Shown: one piece after another, positions 17,965-30,800 of the stretch
Position numbering within the stretch: position 1 is the stretch's first letter
Layout: each line of letters begins with the position of its first letter
Origin: Limnephilus marmoratus
Lineage: Eukaryota > Arthropoda > Insecta > Trichoptera > Limnephilidae
Length of the DNA stretch: 64,000 bases
Direction of reading: 5' to 3'
NCBI GenBank assembly: GCA_917880885.1
Contig: OU862910.1
Span: 10,428,710-10,492,709 of the forward strand
Made by a program: the position numbers and the translations under genes
The notes under the pieces: model-generated
Database searches by the model: none
Told to the model about the DNA's origin: nothing
Seen by the model: the letters and a program-made list of their open reading frames with translations, nothing else

Positions 17965-20900
17965 ATGAAAATGGAATTCCCGAAAATGTGCCGGGCTTGT
18001 TTGACACCAGAGAATGATTTATATAACATTTTTATGACCGCTACATCCGATATGTACACTTTTTGCACTTCTGTTCAAGTGAGCATGGTCCAGCACTATT
18101 TGTTGATAGTATGATAATCATATTTACATTATTTAGGAAAATTAATTCCACACTTTATATTTACTATCAGGTACAACAAGAAGACGTGCTTCCGAAGACC
18201 TTGTGCCATAGTTGCTACGAACTTTTAAATAAGTTCTATTATTTCAAACAGAAATGCATTAAATCTGAAGAAAGGTTACATGAATATATTGAATACATTG
18301 AGTCTCATCAAACAATAGAACCTAATGAAGACGTTAAACCGCAATTTCTGTCAAATATTGTAAGCCAAAACGCAATCAAGCAGGAAATATTACTAGAATT
18401 ATTTGAATCACCATCAAAATCAACTAGAAATAAATATTTGAGTGCGGCGAACACAGAAGCATTAGATGGTATGTGCTATTTATGATTCCATGTTTTTAAT
18501 GTTGAAATATAAACATTTTTAGCTTATAAATACTATTTATTTGTAGGATCAGTCAGCATTATTAATGGAGCAGCATCGCAGGCACTGCATACAGATGAAA
18601 ATAGTGAGGGAAACAGTGAAGAAAGAGGATGTTCCCCCATTCAAGAAAGCACTAACAAAGCATTTTTGAAAGTCTCTAAAATCAAGTTGTGAGTATGGCC
18701 ACTGCATTATGATTAATACCATATTAACCTGTCAGGTTTATTTGTTTGTGGAAAAACTCGCATAGGTCTCATGAAAATCTTTGTGTGTCCCTTATTTGGT
18801 TAGAAATATGATCTAAATGGTGTTACTGTTGCATCTGAAACTGTTTCCAAATTACAGCCTTAAATGCAACAAGGAAATGGACTGTATATTGAATGAAAAC
18901 TAATACGAAAATGAAAATTGTGATTGTTGGAATTGGGTGATTATATATGTAATGGTAAAATTATGGATTACAAGGAGATAGGGATAACCAGACACTAACC
19001 TCTGAGAAGCCGTCCACAACACATAACAATGAATAGTATATTTTACTTCCACTGGAAACCAATAAGTTGCTTCTTTCCAATGTGGTCCAAAAAGTGTTCA
19101 GGTATTTTCACAATAACAAGTGCACTTCGATTCCAGTCTTGTCGTGTTCTTTTTTCAAATGCTTTCTTCAGCAGGGTGACATGGTTAGGTGAGGGTAGGG
19201 ACTGGATTAATGACATTCCGGTAGGAACTACAAACATTACCATTTCAAAATCAAACAGTTAGAAAGAGAAAATACCACGCCTTATATTCAAATCTAAAAG
19301 TTAATCGCAAAATATTTAAAATGTGCACATTTATGAATCCAAAGTTTCCGACAGCAATTTGAATAAAAAATTATGAAACTTTGAGAATTTTTTATTAATT
19401 ATTTTTACACAAAATGACAAAGTTGAAGATAAAGTTTATAATATATTTGCCTAATAAATTATGAATGTGTTTTTATTTTTTTTCTTACCAGCAATTTTAA
19501 TTAAAAAAAGCGTAAGGTGAGCCCTTTTTTAAACTATTTTATGTGTCCGTGCAAAATTTTTATATTTCAAAAATTGTATGTTTATTTCGAATTTAAAGCG
19601 TATTTCATCACCTTTCCAAAACAGTTTTTAGTTTTCGGAGATAAAGAAATAATATTACATTTATTTGGATTTTACTGTAAAATGGAAATATTTTTACCCT
19701 TCAACAAAATATGGCCCAGGCTAGAGGGATTAAAATTAAATTCTGTTTCTTCATATTGTGGACAGAATATTTTTGGGAACTGTGGTCCTGAGTTATATTT
19801 TTATAATAAATTTATTTGATTCAGAAAGAAGAAAAAGAAGCAGAAACACAGAGAAATAAGAGGACTTCAATTGAAGAGGCGGAACAAAATATTAGAAGAC
19901 CGTAAAAACTTTAACTTAGATTTCCCTTGTTTACAATGCAATAAAAAGTTTGCCTACCCGGAGAGATTAGAGGCGCATAAGCTCACCCACAATGGAGTGG
20001 AGGTAAGTTACCAGAATTTATGTAGGTAGACCTCTTAATATTATCAGAAGCATTCACCTGAATTGTTGATTGGGTAAATATGCATAGAGTCCACCTCACG
20101 GATAATACGAAATATTCCCTTTTTAACTAATAAACAATCAAATATGACATTTGTCGGAAGTACCAATCTTATAAAATAAATTCTCGTCAAAATAAAAACA
20201 AAAAAGTACTTTCTTCGAATAATTGGGTTGAGATTCAAAATACGAAAGCTGCATGTCATCATAATTTTAAAAAGCATCCCAGGTTTTGAATGGTTTGTTT
20301 GGCAAAGCAGGGTTTGTCTGGCGGGTATGTGTAATTATTCTAATACATTTCTTTCCAAATTTTCCTGTTATAAATACAGGTACAAACTTGTCAATAATGC
20401 ATTCTCTTTGTTTTATATAGCAATAATATTTTTTCTATGATTGGCAGCATTGATTGATTGTCTATGAAATGTTACATAAAAACGATAAATATAAAATGGC
20501 ATTACCGCATAAGTGAATTAATTTAAACAAAATTAAAATGTTAAATGCATATTTTTTTTGTTTCCCCCCGACATAAATACTCACTTTTCATCATAATAAA
20601 GCTTTGTCGGTTTCTGCGATCTTCTGGAAGCTAATAATCTTATTTGAAGTCTCCCTCTGTTGGTTCTAATCGCCTATTGATTTTTACATCATTTCGTCTT
20701 ACGTGTCCAACACATTCACTCCTTACCTTTCACTGAATTATTTTTAATTAATTATTAACCCATGTCATAATGTAACATGACCTAACTCTCTGCCTACCTA
20801 CCGTTGCCTATATACCCCATTGCTTTAGAAATACAATTCATAAACGTTTGTATGACTCTCCTCCGTGGTCGAGCGTTAAGGCTACAACTAAGAAGCCGGA

Positions 20901-23900
20901 GGTCGCGGGATCAATTCCTGCAGATAAATTTTATTTGATTAATCTATTCATTTAAAATAATATATAGTATATTTGCGGCACGTTCCAGAGTGGAAGATAC
21001 TCTCGTATCGCCCTGGTGTAAGACCACCATTCAGAATCGAAGCGTTGCCTTAAATAGCTTTAGCTGTGTTCGGAGAACTGATCTAAATAGCCAGGTATTT
21101 TCCCACCTTCCACTTCCCCATCTCCTTCCCCTCCCCACTACCTTCAGCCTCACAGCATACTCCAATTGGGGATGCCATAGTCTCACTGGCTTCAGACGGT
21201 TAGTACTCTTGTGCAGTGTTCACATAAAAAAATATTTAGGGCGTTATAGCGGGTTCAGACGATTCAATGATGATTCGTTGATCAACACGACATTTGAAAG
21301 CATATTTATGAGTGTGAACCTTCTTTCAACAAAGTTGAAAAAGTTTTTTCACACAATTTTTGTTGTTCAGTAAAAGTTAAACAACTAAAATTGAAACATT
21401 TGAACCAGTTATTACCAATAAACACGATTTAAATTACACACAACTGATAAACAACCATCCATGTTATCAGTTATGTAAAAATTAAAACACCTTTATTAGT
21501 AAGAGGAGAGCTTAAGACTTATTTAATAAAAATATTATTTTTTCACTGTAGAATGAAATCATGTGTCACATTTGCAACAAAAAGTTCAAACAGTGGGACG
21601 GCTTGCGACGGCATCGGGAATTTGTTCACATGGCAACGGAGAAATCCCTGGAGTGTCCCACCTGCGGGAAACTTTACAAAACCACCATGACGCTGAGGAA
21701 CCATCAGAAACTTCACCAGGAAAGGAAGGACTATGTCTGCCACATTTGTGGGGGCTCTTATCGATCAGCTGGAGGACTTCAGGTTAGGATTTACCATTTT
21801 ATTTTATAAGTACGCAAACATGAACAGAATTCCACATTATGTTCATAATCATTTTCATCTTAACTTCTTGGTCCGTTCTCACCATTGCAGGGTTAATTTG
21901 AAACCTAAAAACATATTGGACCTTCTCAAATCACCCACTGTTAACTTTTAAATAGAATCACTTTGAATATCGATATGTTTAACATCAATGAAGTACAATT
22001 TAGACGGCAAGCTTTGTTGCTGTTAGTATAAATCTGCTTACTTTACCTTATCTATTGTGCGCTTTTATAATAAGGAACTCCAGTAAAAAATATTATGACT
22101 TTAAAAAAATATGTTCATACAGACCAATAAACGCTGATTCTGAATATATATAAGTTTTTTTTTTATAATATTAAACGTAGTGTTCGTAAAAAAAATATTA
22201 AAAAGTGCATTTTTTAATGTCTCGTTAAAATACACTGTAAAGTTGGTACAATTGAATGGTTAGTCCTGACGTCACGCGTCACCAGTCATTGTGTCACACT
22301 GTATTGAAATCAATTGACGTGTAGGTATGGCACAAGTCATCAGTATTAACAACATTTCATGTTATTCTTTATTTCGTACTGTTTATAGAGATTTAGTTGT
22401 AGTGTTTATTGAAACAATATTTAAGCCTAAATAATTCAGTATCAAAAATAGAGGTATCTCTATTATTTAAAATATTGAAAAACTACTGCACAAAAAAAAT
22501 AATGAATGAAAAAAGTAATGCTTCTTCTAGGGAGAATACTTCGAACAACGGAACAATGGATTTCAGAATGGCGGCAGTAGATCAGCTGATTGCCCAATCC
22601 CATACTAATTTTTCAGGAGTGATGACATCACACGATTTACCATATTTCCGGGGGTCTCGAAAAATTAAAACTTTGACAATTATTTTAACTATTAAAACTA
22701 ACTCTAAAAATAAAAACAAAAACGCAGTTATTTAAGTTAGAAGGTCATTATTCATAAAAAAAAATTGGACTGAAGTTCTCCATTGTACACCAAAAAAGGC
22801 AATAAACATACGTTCCTTATCGCTATAATGCTGCAGCTTTTTCAAAAGACGAGATACACAATGTACATAGGTATGTTTCCTCCTAAGAAAAGTCATCAAT
22901 TTCTTGCATCTCACACACCGCACCATGACGTCTCCATAGACCCCTAACAACACTATTTGCCGTGACGATAATTTTGAAAATATGGAATATATTTACAAGA
23001 AGTCAAATGTAAATGAGCTAATGATTTTGCTTTTGTTCTTAAACATATAATGCTGCCGCTCTTTCTTACACACTAAATAACAACAGTTGATAATGAGATA
23101 AATGGTGAAAGTATGTCTGCACCTCCCAAAGGAAACATACATCTCCCTCACACGTATAAAGAAAATGAAACACAATTCCCATCACAAAAAAGTAGTACTT
23201 TGGAGGAACGGTCACACATTTTGTGTGCCTCACCACTCACCACTATTTAATGTGTAAGAAAGAGCTGCAGTATTATAGCGATAAGGAATGTATGTTTATT
23301 GCCATCACGGTACCATAAAAATGAATCATCACAGTAATCATAAAGGCGCACATTATCTTTCTTTTTAAACGCTTTGAAATGTTTTTAAAATGAAGAATTG
23401 AATCAAATTTAGTATGTTTGAATGGTGATAATTAAATGAGTATTATTTCAGAATCATGTCGATACCCACACCGAAAACCGAGAGAAAAGCTATGAATGCA
23501 AGATATGCAACAAGAAGTTTGTTTCCAACAATTATCTTACGTCCCACATGTTCCGACACAAGGAGCGGAGGTTCGTGTGCCAGGTCTGCCGCTTCCCTTT
23601 CTTCACGCGGGCCGACCTCACTCGCCACATGCTCATCCATAACGGCATCAAGCCTTTTGTGTGTGAAATATGCAACAAGGCTTATTCAACCAAGTCCTTT
23701 TTGATAGAGCACGGTCGCACGCACTCCGGAGAGCGCCCTTTTGGTTGTGATTATTGTGCTATGAATTTTATTTCTAAACGAAGGTTGATTGATCACCGTC
23801 GCACTCATACAGGAGAAAAGCCTCACAAGTGTGATAAGTGTAACCAGGCCTTCATCCAGAGGGGCTCCCTCACCAGGCACTTGAAGGTCCATGACAAGTG

Positions 23901-23901
23901 A
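17965..23901 (+). CDS. ZAD and nine-finger C2H2 zinc-finger protein (six exons)
   Basis: Exons: 17965-18078, 18171-18468, 18547-18688, 19825-20002, 21552-21782 and 23452-23901, all with GT-AG introns in matching phase, giving 470 residues and TGA. The N-terminus is a zinc-finger-associated domain: MCRACLTP ... then LCHSCYELLNKFYYFKQKC, whose four Cys bind zinc and which mediates dimerisation. A Ser/Glu-rich linker and a basic KKKKKQKHREIRG segment (possible nuclear signal) follow. C2H2 fingers: one in exon 4, two and a half in exon 5, with finger 4 split by the intron, and the rest of finger 4 plus five in exon 6. SGERPF and TGEKPH linkers suggest sequence-specific DNA binding. ATG at 17971 is an alternative start. 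Target genes are unknown. Confidence 0.85.
18728..19729. mobile_element. TTAA-flanked element, copy 1, with internal insertion
   Basis: TTAA at 18724-18727 and 19730-19733 flank it. The left end CCTGTCAGG and right end CTAGAGGG resemble the other copies. Shared internal blocks are the GAAATATGATCTAAAYGG, TTTATGAAWYCAAAGTTT and GCGTATTTYATCACCTTTC segments. Material at about 18834-19262 is absent from the other copies. It lies in intron 3 of the zinc-finger gene. TTAA duplication fits piggyBac or Kolobok-like elements. Confidence 0.6.
20003..20855. other. Intron 4 of the zinc-finger gene, proximal part
   Basis: AT-rich non-coding DNA between exon 4 and the SINE at 20858. No gene or structured repeat was recognised. 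Confidence 0.4.
20858..21231 (+). mobile_element. SINE, full length, tRNA-derived head
   Basis: The head has an A-box-like TGGTCGAGCGTTAAGGC (about 20866-20882) and a B-box-like GGATCAATTCC (20908-20918), as in tRNA-derived SINEs. The body matches the minus-strand copies (CCTGGTGTAAGACCACC, CCAATTGGGGATGCC, CTGGCTTCAGACGG). It ends with CTTGTGCAGTGTTCAC and a short A run. It is in intron 4 of the zinc-finger gene. Confidence 0.7.
21783..22789. other. Intron 5 of the zinc-finger gene, proximal part
   Basis: AT-rich. A short frame at 22409-22735 has no domain features and no similarity that I recognise. No RNA gene was seen. Confidence 0.35.
22790..23315. repeat. Inverted-repeat pair in intron 5 of the zinc-finger gene
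   Basis: GGCAATAAACATACGTTCC with the following TTATCGCTATAATGCTGCAG (from 22797) is repeated inverted at about 23260-23305. Arms are roughly 45 bp, with a further partial copy near 23047-23075 (ATAATGCTGCCGCTCTTTC). This looks like a MITE or foldback remnant. Duplicated ends were not found. Confidence 0.5.
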
Positions 23902-24378
23902 CGACACGCGGAGGGCGAGGCCCCTCCTGCTACTATCTTTACTCAGTTTGCCGTTTCTACAGAGTCATCTAAGAAAACTGGCGACGATTTGCCTGTAATC
24001 TCACAATTTATTTAACTTTTGGATTATCCCTACCTAGGCTATTTACACAGGTAACTTTTGACTGACCTGTTCCCCAGTGGAAATAGTATTCTAAGCGTTT
24101 TTCTTTTACATTAAAACTCGAGGTTTGTGTGAAATAAGTTTAGTTTATAGAGATAATATATTGTCCTGAATCTCTTTTATATTATTATGCATAATATATT
24201 TTTTTATTTTAGTCACTGTTGTTCCTTGTGTATCTCGTGTGAATGATCTCATTTTATAATTGTACAAAACTTGCAATAAATATTGTGATAGTAATTTAGT
24301 ATTTATGTAATGTTTGTTGATATATTTCGAACCATCCTTTTCTAGTCTGTAAATAAATCATAAAGGAATAAACTTTCT
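23902..24378 (+). other. 3' UTR of the zinc-finger gene
   Basis: AT-rich sequence after the TGA, with AATAAA-type signals near 24274 and 24350-24372. Non-coding. Confidence 0.6.
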
Positions 24379-24772
24379 CGACAAATTTGCGTTTTTTATC
24401 AATATTTTAAAATAAAATCTCACTAATGCCATCTACCACCGAAAAGCTGCAATTTAAAATTTTTTTAACATGAGGTGTGCAAACCCGCCTTCACAAAATA
24501 TTTGTTGTACGTGCAAGCTAATCGCGGCGCTGACTAGCGCTCCAATAAAATAAGAACAGATATGGACAGCAAAGTATTAGAATTTATTGTTTGTGTAAGC
24601 TGTGTATAAAAGTACATAATCTAGGACTCTCCCTAGTCTCGCTCACACACATTTAAAGTATTTTTAGCTCCTGGGTGCAAACTCGTTAATTCGTTTTCTC
24701 CTAACAGACAGCAAGACAATTTCTACTTGAAGTTTTAAAAAAGAAAAGAGAAATTACATTTTTTTAAGCATA
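24379..24772. other. Intergenic space between zinc-finger gene and RpL19
   Basis: Convergent 3' ends: the zinc-finger transcript ends near 24378, and RpL19 is read leftward, with its AATAAA on the minus strand at 24773-24778. No feature was recognised between them. Confidence 0.5.
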
Positions 24773-24856
24773 TTTATTCACACAAAATATAATTCACATG
24801 AATAAAATGTGTATGTTGTTTTTCTTAAATTATATATAAAGTGTTGTTTATACTCT

Positions 24857-27800
24857 TTACTTCTTGGCTGTGGTGACAGAAGCTTCGTCTTCTCGGGCAT
24901 AGGACTGCAGCAGCTCATCCTTCTTGGTGGCGATCCTCTCATCGCGGCGCTTGCGAGCTTCGCGCACACGGTTTCTGCGGGCCTCGGCCTGGTCGCTGCA
25001 AACAAATGTATACCATTAATAACTGTTCTATTCCCTAATATGGTAGCGGTACTGATAACAAGGGAACATAGAATGTTAAATCACTGAACTGTCCACAAAG
25101 AGCCCAACCTCACAAATTATAATTTTTTTCAAATGATATCAAACTAATACCAAAAGATTGAGGAAAATTAAACAAAATGATGCAATGGTGAATGGTAACT
25201 TTATGAGAATATCTAAATCTAAAAGAAGATCTCTGCAGATCCTCAAATTTTAGCCAACTAAATCGGATTGACAAATTATTAGTAATGTTTATTTGATACT
25301 AAGAATGGGTTGTTTGGCAGAATCTGACTAATTCATCAAATTTTAAAGTTTATATGCAAGTTCTGCGAAAGACCTAATCAAGTTCTGTTGTTATTCAAGA
25401 ACTGAGAAACAGCTGTCCCACGATGAAATGATAACAGAACTTGAGTTTGATGAATTGTTCAAATTCTGTGATACAATCTGTCAAATTGTGAGACTTTATG
25501 GACATAATAATTTTTAGCGGCATGGAAAAGTAGAGGATGTAGTAGTAAAGTCAGTGCATTGTGTACAACGCTAGCAAAATTGTATGGTGGATACTCAAAA
25601 GCAGGGCGTATGCTACGTGCACAAAACTCGAGTAGCTTGTAAGTTTCTCCATGTATGAATAGTAGAAGTGTGTCAATTCACTCATTTTACAGAATAAATT
25701 CCGGAACCGTATTCGACTGAGTGGACTCGATTCACTGGACTCACTCTTTTGATTCCGGCAATTCCACCGGACTCGCCGAGTCGTTAAATCAGCCGGAGCC
25801 AAACTCAGTTTGACTCCAGCTGATTCAATGCCGAGAGTTAATTCACTGGACTCGCCGTACTGGAATCGTGGAACGTCACGGAGTTGGGGAATCATAATAA
25901 CATACTAGTAGGAAGTTGTGAATGAATTTTTTGGGTGAAATGCAGATCCCGCCAATGTCAGGGAATTTAATAAAAATGCACTTTTTAGATGAGAAAAGTG
26001 TGGAGAAGATGAATAAAAAATAAATTAAGGCGCGCTCGGCAAAATTGAGGGAGATACAACCGTTCAAGGTTTTTAAAATTTCACTTCGCGAGTTGATATT
26101 GACAAGTCCGTTCGCCATTTTTTCATTGCTTATGTTGGATCCCAGACCTAATACAGAATTAATAGTACGCCAGAATCACAAACCATTTTACTCAAACCTA
26201 GCGTAGCCGCTAAACCACTTGAAAACTGGGATGTTTTTCTTGCCTTGACGTGAGTAGGCGTTATAAAGGGGCACTTTTTTTGTATCACAAACCATGTTTA
26301 GCGTATTAGGTTATGTCAAAATGGCGGGCGGACTGTCAATATCAACTTGCGAAGTGAAATTTTAAATACTTTGAACGGTTGTATCTCCCTCAATTTTGCC
26401 GAGCGCACCCTAATTTTTGTTTTATTCAGCTTTTCCACACTTTTCTCATCTGGAAAGTGCCCTTTTATTTAATTTCCAGACATTGGCGGGATCTGCATTC
26501 CTCCCAACTTTACTTCTGTTTATGTACCTGGAATCGGAAAAAATTCATTGTCGAGTAATGTTTGTATGTTCGATGAGATTTGAAAGGTTCATTGGGATAG
26601 AAAATTTAACTAATAAAAAGGCCTACTGTAGGACATGGTAGAAAACATTCGGTTTTATAAAATGAATATTTTACTTCGAACATTTATTTACTAGTAAATT
26701 AACTCCCGCTTTTGTTGAGAACACCAGATCGTTTAAAAAAAAATAATAAAAAATATCAAAAATATCATTTAAATAATAATAATAAAAAATATCAAATCTT
26801 GAAAAGCAAACACCTTTTTGTGTTTTATTTTTAACTCAATGGGTTACAATAACATAATATTATAGTGGACAGCATTTATTTTTAGGTCAAGAATAAATCA
26901 CTTTTTCAGAGTTTGATGATTTACAAACATTACTCTATACATCGATCAATGAATTTTTCAGATTCCAGGTAAATAAACTGAAGTAAAGTTCGTTCACAAC
27001 TCCTACTATTATGTTATTATGATTCCACAACTCCGTGAAATTCCGCGATTCCACCAGGTATGGCGAATCCAGCTGTATCAACTCTTGACATTGAATCAAC
27101 TGGAATCAAACTGAGTTTGGTTCCGGCTGATTCAATGACTCCGGCGGAGAGCCACAATGAGTTTGATTCGGTGAGTCTGTAGGAATTGACTCATTTCGAA
27201 CTGGGAGCGAATCAAATGCATTCAGACTCTGAATTATTGGATTCGTTCCGGCTGGAATGACACACTTCTAACGAATAGTCTAACATTACAAAGTATCCAA
27301 GACAATGGATATATGAGTAGTTATACGAGTAATTAGTTAACTAACCTCAGCATCTTGGTGCGGGCCTTCTCTGCCTTCTTCTTGTGAATGTATTCCATGA
27401 GGACACGCTTGTTCTTGAACACGTTACCCTTCGCCTTCATGTACAGGCTGTGGTATAAGTGACGGTCGATTTTCTTTCCTTCGCGGTACTTCTTCAGTAA
27501 CCTACGAAGAACCTTCATCCTCTGCACCCAGAGAAGCTGTGGGAACATATAAACAGGTTAATAAGGTCAATTTCTTCTACAAGTATTCTAGAGTTCATTT
27601 GAATAGTCAATATAGAAGTATACTTTTTGAGAGATTTTATAATTCTAAGAATCATTACTGGTAAAGAATGGGTGAAAGCTTCAATTCTATAGGTTATCTC
27701 CAAAAAGAAATATAATTAAATGACTAATATCCTGTTCATATTGAAAATCAATAAGCTCCCAGTGTATTTTTCTAGCCAATGGTCGCCACAGCACAAAATG

Positions 27801-30800
27801 CAGTTTAGTAAGTAGTAGAAAAAAAGAAGAAAAAAAGGATCTTTGTTTGTCAATGAAAATAAGAATAGTATTCAAATTTTTAATTGTAAGATTTGACAGT
27901 AAACTTTCAGGATGACTGGACAAGCTTAACTATTTGCATTCGGGGTGATGGATAATACTGGTTTTGGGTGAAATGCAGATCCTGCCAATGTCTGGGAATT
28001 TAATAAAAAGGCACTTTCTAAATTAGAAAAGTGTGGAGAAGCTGAATAAAAAAAAAATAAGGTGCGCTCGGCAAAAATTGAGGGAGATACAGCCGTTTAA
28101 AGTATAAATAAAATTTCACTTCGTGAACCGATACTACGCCATTTTGTCACTGTTATGTTAGTATCCCAGACCTGATACAAACAAAGCTAGATACGATTGT
28201 AGCTGACTTCGTGGGATAAATAATAAGGCGCATAATTATGAAAAAACAGAATTTATAATGTAAACGAACCTCTAATCAGGTACTGGAATGGAGACAAACC
28301 ATTCAAATCCTGGGATGTTTTTTAAAATAAAGATAATATACATAAGCCCGCTACATAAACCCTGCGTAGCCAAACAAACCATTCAAAAACGTAGGCTGTT
28401 TTTTAAAGTAAAGATAACATACACAATCCCGTTAGACAAACCATTTAAAAACGTAGGCTGTTTTTTAAAGTAAAGATAACATACACAAGCCCGCTAGAAA
28501 AATTTCATAATTACGCGTCTCGTCATGTTCTCCACGAAGTCGGCTACAATCGTAACTAGCTGTTGTTTGTATCAGGTCAGGGATACCAACATATCAGTGA
28601 CAAAATGGCGGGCGAGTTGTCGTAGTAGTATGCTTTGCGGTGAAAAACAGTTCAAAAATCGTTTTTGTAAATGTGAATAACAAGGTTTTCTAAAAAAAAT
28701 ATTTCTATAAGCGTGTCCAGTCATGCAGCAAGTTTACCGATTTTACTTCATGTCATGAGACGGAAGTCTTAAAAATTGCACCAACTTGAATAACATTTTT
28801 AACAATACCATAAAAGCTTTCAACATTATAACCTAACCAGGTGGGTCATGGTTACCCATCCCATTTTCAAGCATCAAGTTTACTTGTATTTGGTATATCG
28901 AAACATGTATCTTTGTTGAAGAAGTGATTTGGGAACATAGAGATATACAATAGAGGCGCCACGCCTTACAAATATTTTCGTGATTCGTGTTCATCTCAGG
29001 CTTGCGGAGGCATACGGGAGGGGTAGTTCGACACTTTCTGTTATCTACCGAACTGAAACATGTGGTCCGAAGGGCACGAATGCTATTGCAAAGCAGGGGT
29101 TTACAGACTTTTCAAGTAGAGGGCCGCATACAACGACATCAAAGTTCATCAATTATATTAATCAACCTAGTTATTTTTTACTGTCGCAGCGCCTATTTTT
29201 GGTAAACTTTCGAAATCACTGGTTACGCTTAATACAAATATTTTTTAGAAAAATCTTTATATTCACCTTAATTACTATAAAAGAAAAAAAAATGCGATGG
29301 AAAATATTGCATTCAAAGTTTCAATTACGAGTATGACATCGCGCCATTCGCGGTCGCGAGTTCTAGAACGAGTTGAACTGAGCTCTGAAGCCGGGTATTG
29401 AAACATTTAAGGGACTTACAATAGACTCCACACTGAGCGCGAGCCGCCATGTAAATATACCTGCAAAAATGTACAAGAATGCAGGTGTCCTTAGACTGAG
29501 AGCACAGCGTAGTAAGGACTCGAACGTTCAACAGTCTGAATAGTCCGTTCCATACATTGCACGAACGCCTTTTACATATACGCTTGCCAGATGTATTTCA
29601 AATGACCAACACGACACGATGGTTTTTGGTCCACTAAATGCGTGAAATAGAGAATTGGAGGTACTACCTTCAAATCCGTTGAACCAATTTATTCGCTTAT
29701 TGTCTCATCTATTTATATATATCAATGTTTGGGAAGATGTTTACCTTGACGGGCATACGGGAGTTGGCAGTACCCTTTCTTTTACCCATGCCGCAGTGAC
29801 GTCCTTTACTGCGGGCTTCCTTGTTCTTGCGCACGCGGGCTCGGGAGTGGATGGCCACGGGCTTCTTAATGACGATACCATCCTTTATCAGTTTCCTAAT
29901 GTTCTGTCCTGGAAGATTAACACAAACCTATTACATAGTATGATGCCAACAAAATGTCTTCCACTGGTAATTATAAAAATTCAGTAGACGGAATAAGAGT
30001 ATGAATAGTAGATCTCTGACTAAATGTTCCAAGCAAATTTGTATAAACTAAATCAGTTGCTAACAACGAAGTAGTACAAATTGTTAAAACAAATGCTCAA
30101 AGCGGCATCAAAGAGGGGCACAGAATTCAATGGATGTGGCATTGACCATTCTAAAAAATTATGATTTTATAATAAATAACATTTCGCTGGATTTCTACAC
30201 ATATTGAAAACTATTTGAAAAATAAGATTTGATGGCACTTGTCAAATTCCATAACTGTAATTCACTGCTGTCACTTTCCAATATCACACCATGTTGTTTA
30301 CCAGGCTTATGGCCATCACAATAACGTTTCAAATACGAGAGAAAAGTGGACGAAAATGTGGAAAACTCACTGGAATTGGTATTGGAAATTTCGTTGATTT
30401 CATTAGGGTCCAACCAAACTTTCTTCTTTCCACATCGCATAACAGAGGCGGCTAGCCGCTTCTGTACCTTGAGAGAACTGAAACGTGAAACAAGCCATTA
30501 GTGAACTGATGAATAACAGCATAAACTTTAATTTAAATTAATGATTGTTTCTAGGAGTGTGATTATAAGGAGCTAACGACAAAATGTATTATAAATTGAC
30601 AAGCACATGTGGTCACCGCCATGTCAACGTTTACGAAACTTCAAATAAAACATAACCTCTATGATATAAAGAAATCTCGACATTTAGGTTTGTTTAAAAT
30701 GCAAAAAACATTGACACGTTATTTAAATGGATGCTAACACTGATTAAACTTTATTTTGTGCCTTATTTTACGGTAAATTCGAATTATTTTCACTCCGCTT

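Noticed and set aside
19043..19243. 66-codon minus-strand frame in the TTAA element insertion
   Set aside because: Reads reasonably (HVTLLKKAFEKRTRQDWN) but matches nothing that I recognise and lacks context; the plus-strand frame over the same DNA is equally open.
20858..20925. tRNA gene (A and B boxes present)
   Set aside because: No complete cloverleaf or acceptor stem pairing; the sequence continues into a SINE body present in several copies.
22409..22735. 108-codon open frame in the zinc-finger gene intron
   Set aside because: Low-complexity Asn/Lys-rich translation in AT-rich DNA, no domain, no splice signals linking it to the gene.
29094..29130. CAGGGGTTTACAGACTTTT as a hAT terminus
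   Set aside because: No matching inverse end or 8-bp duplication found within the intron.
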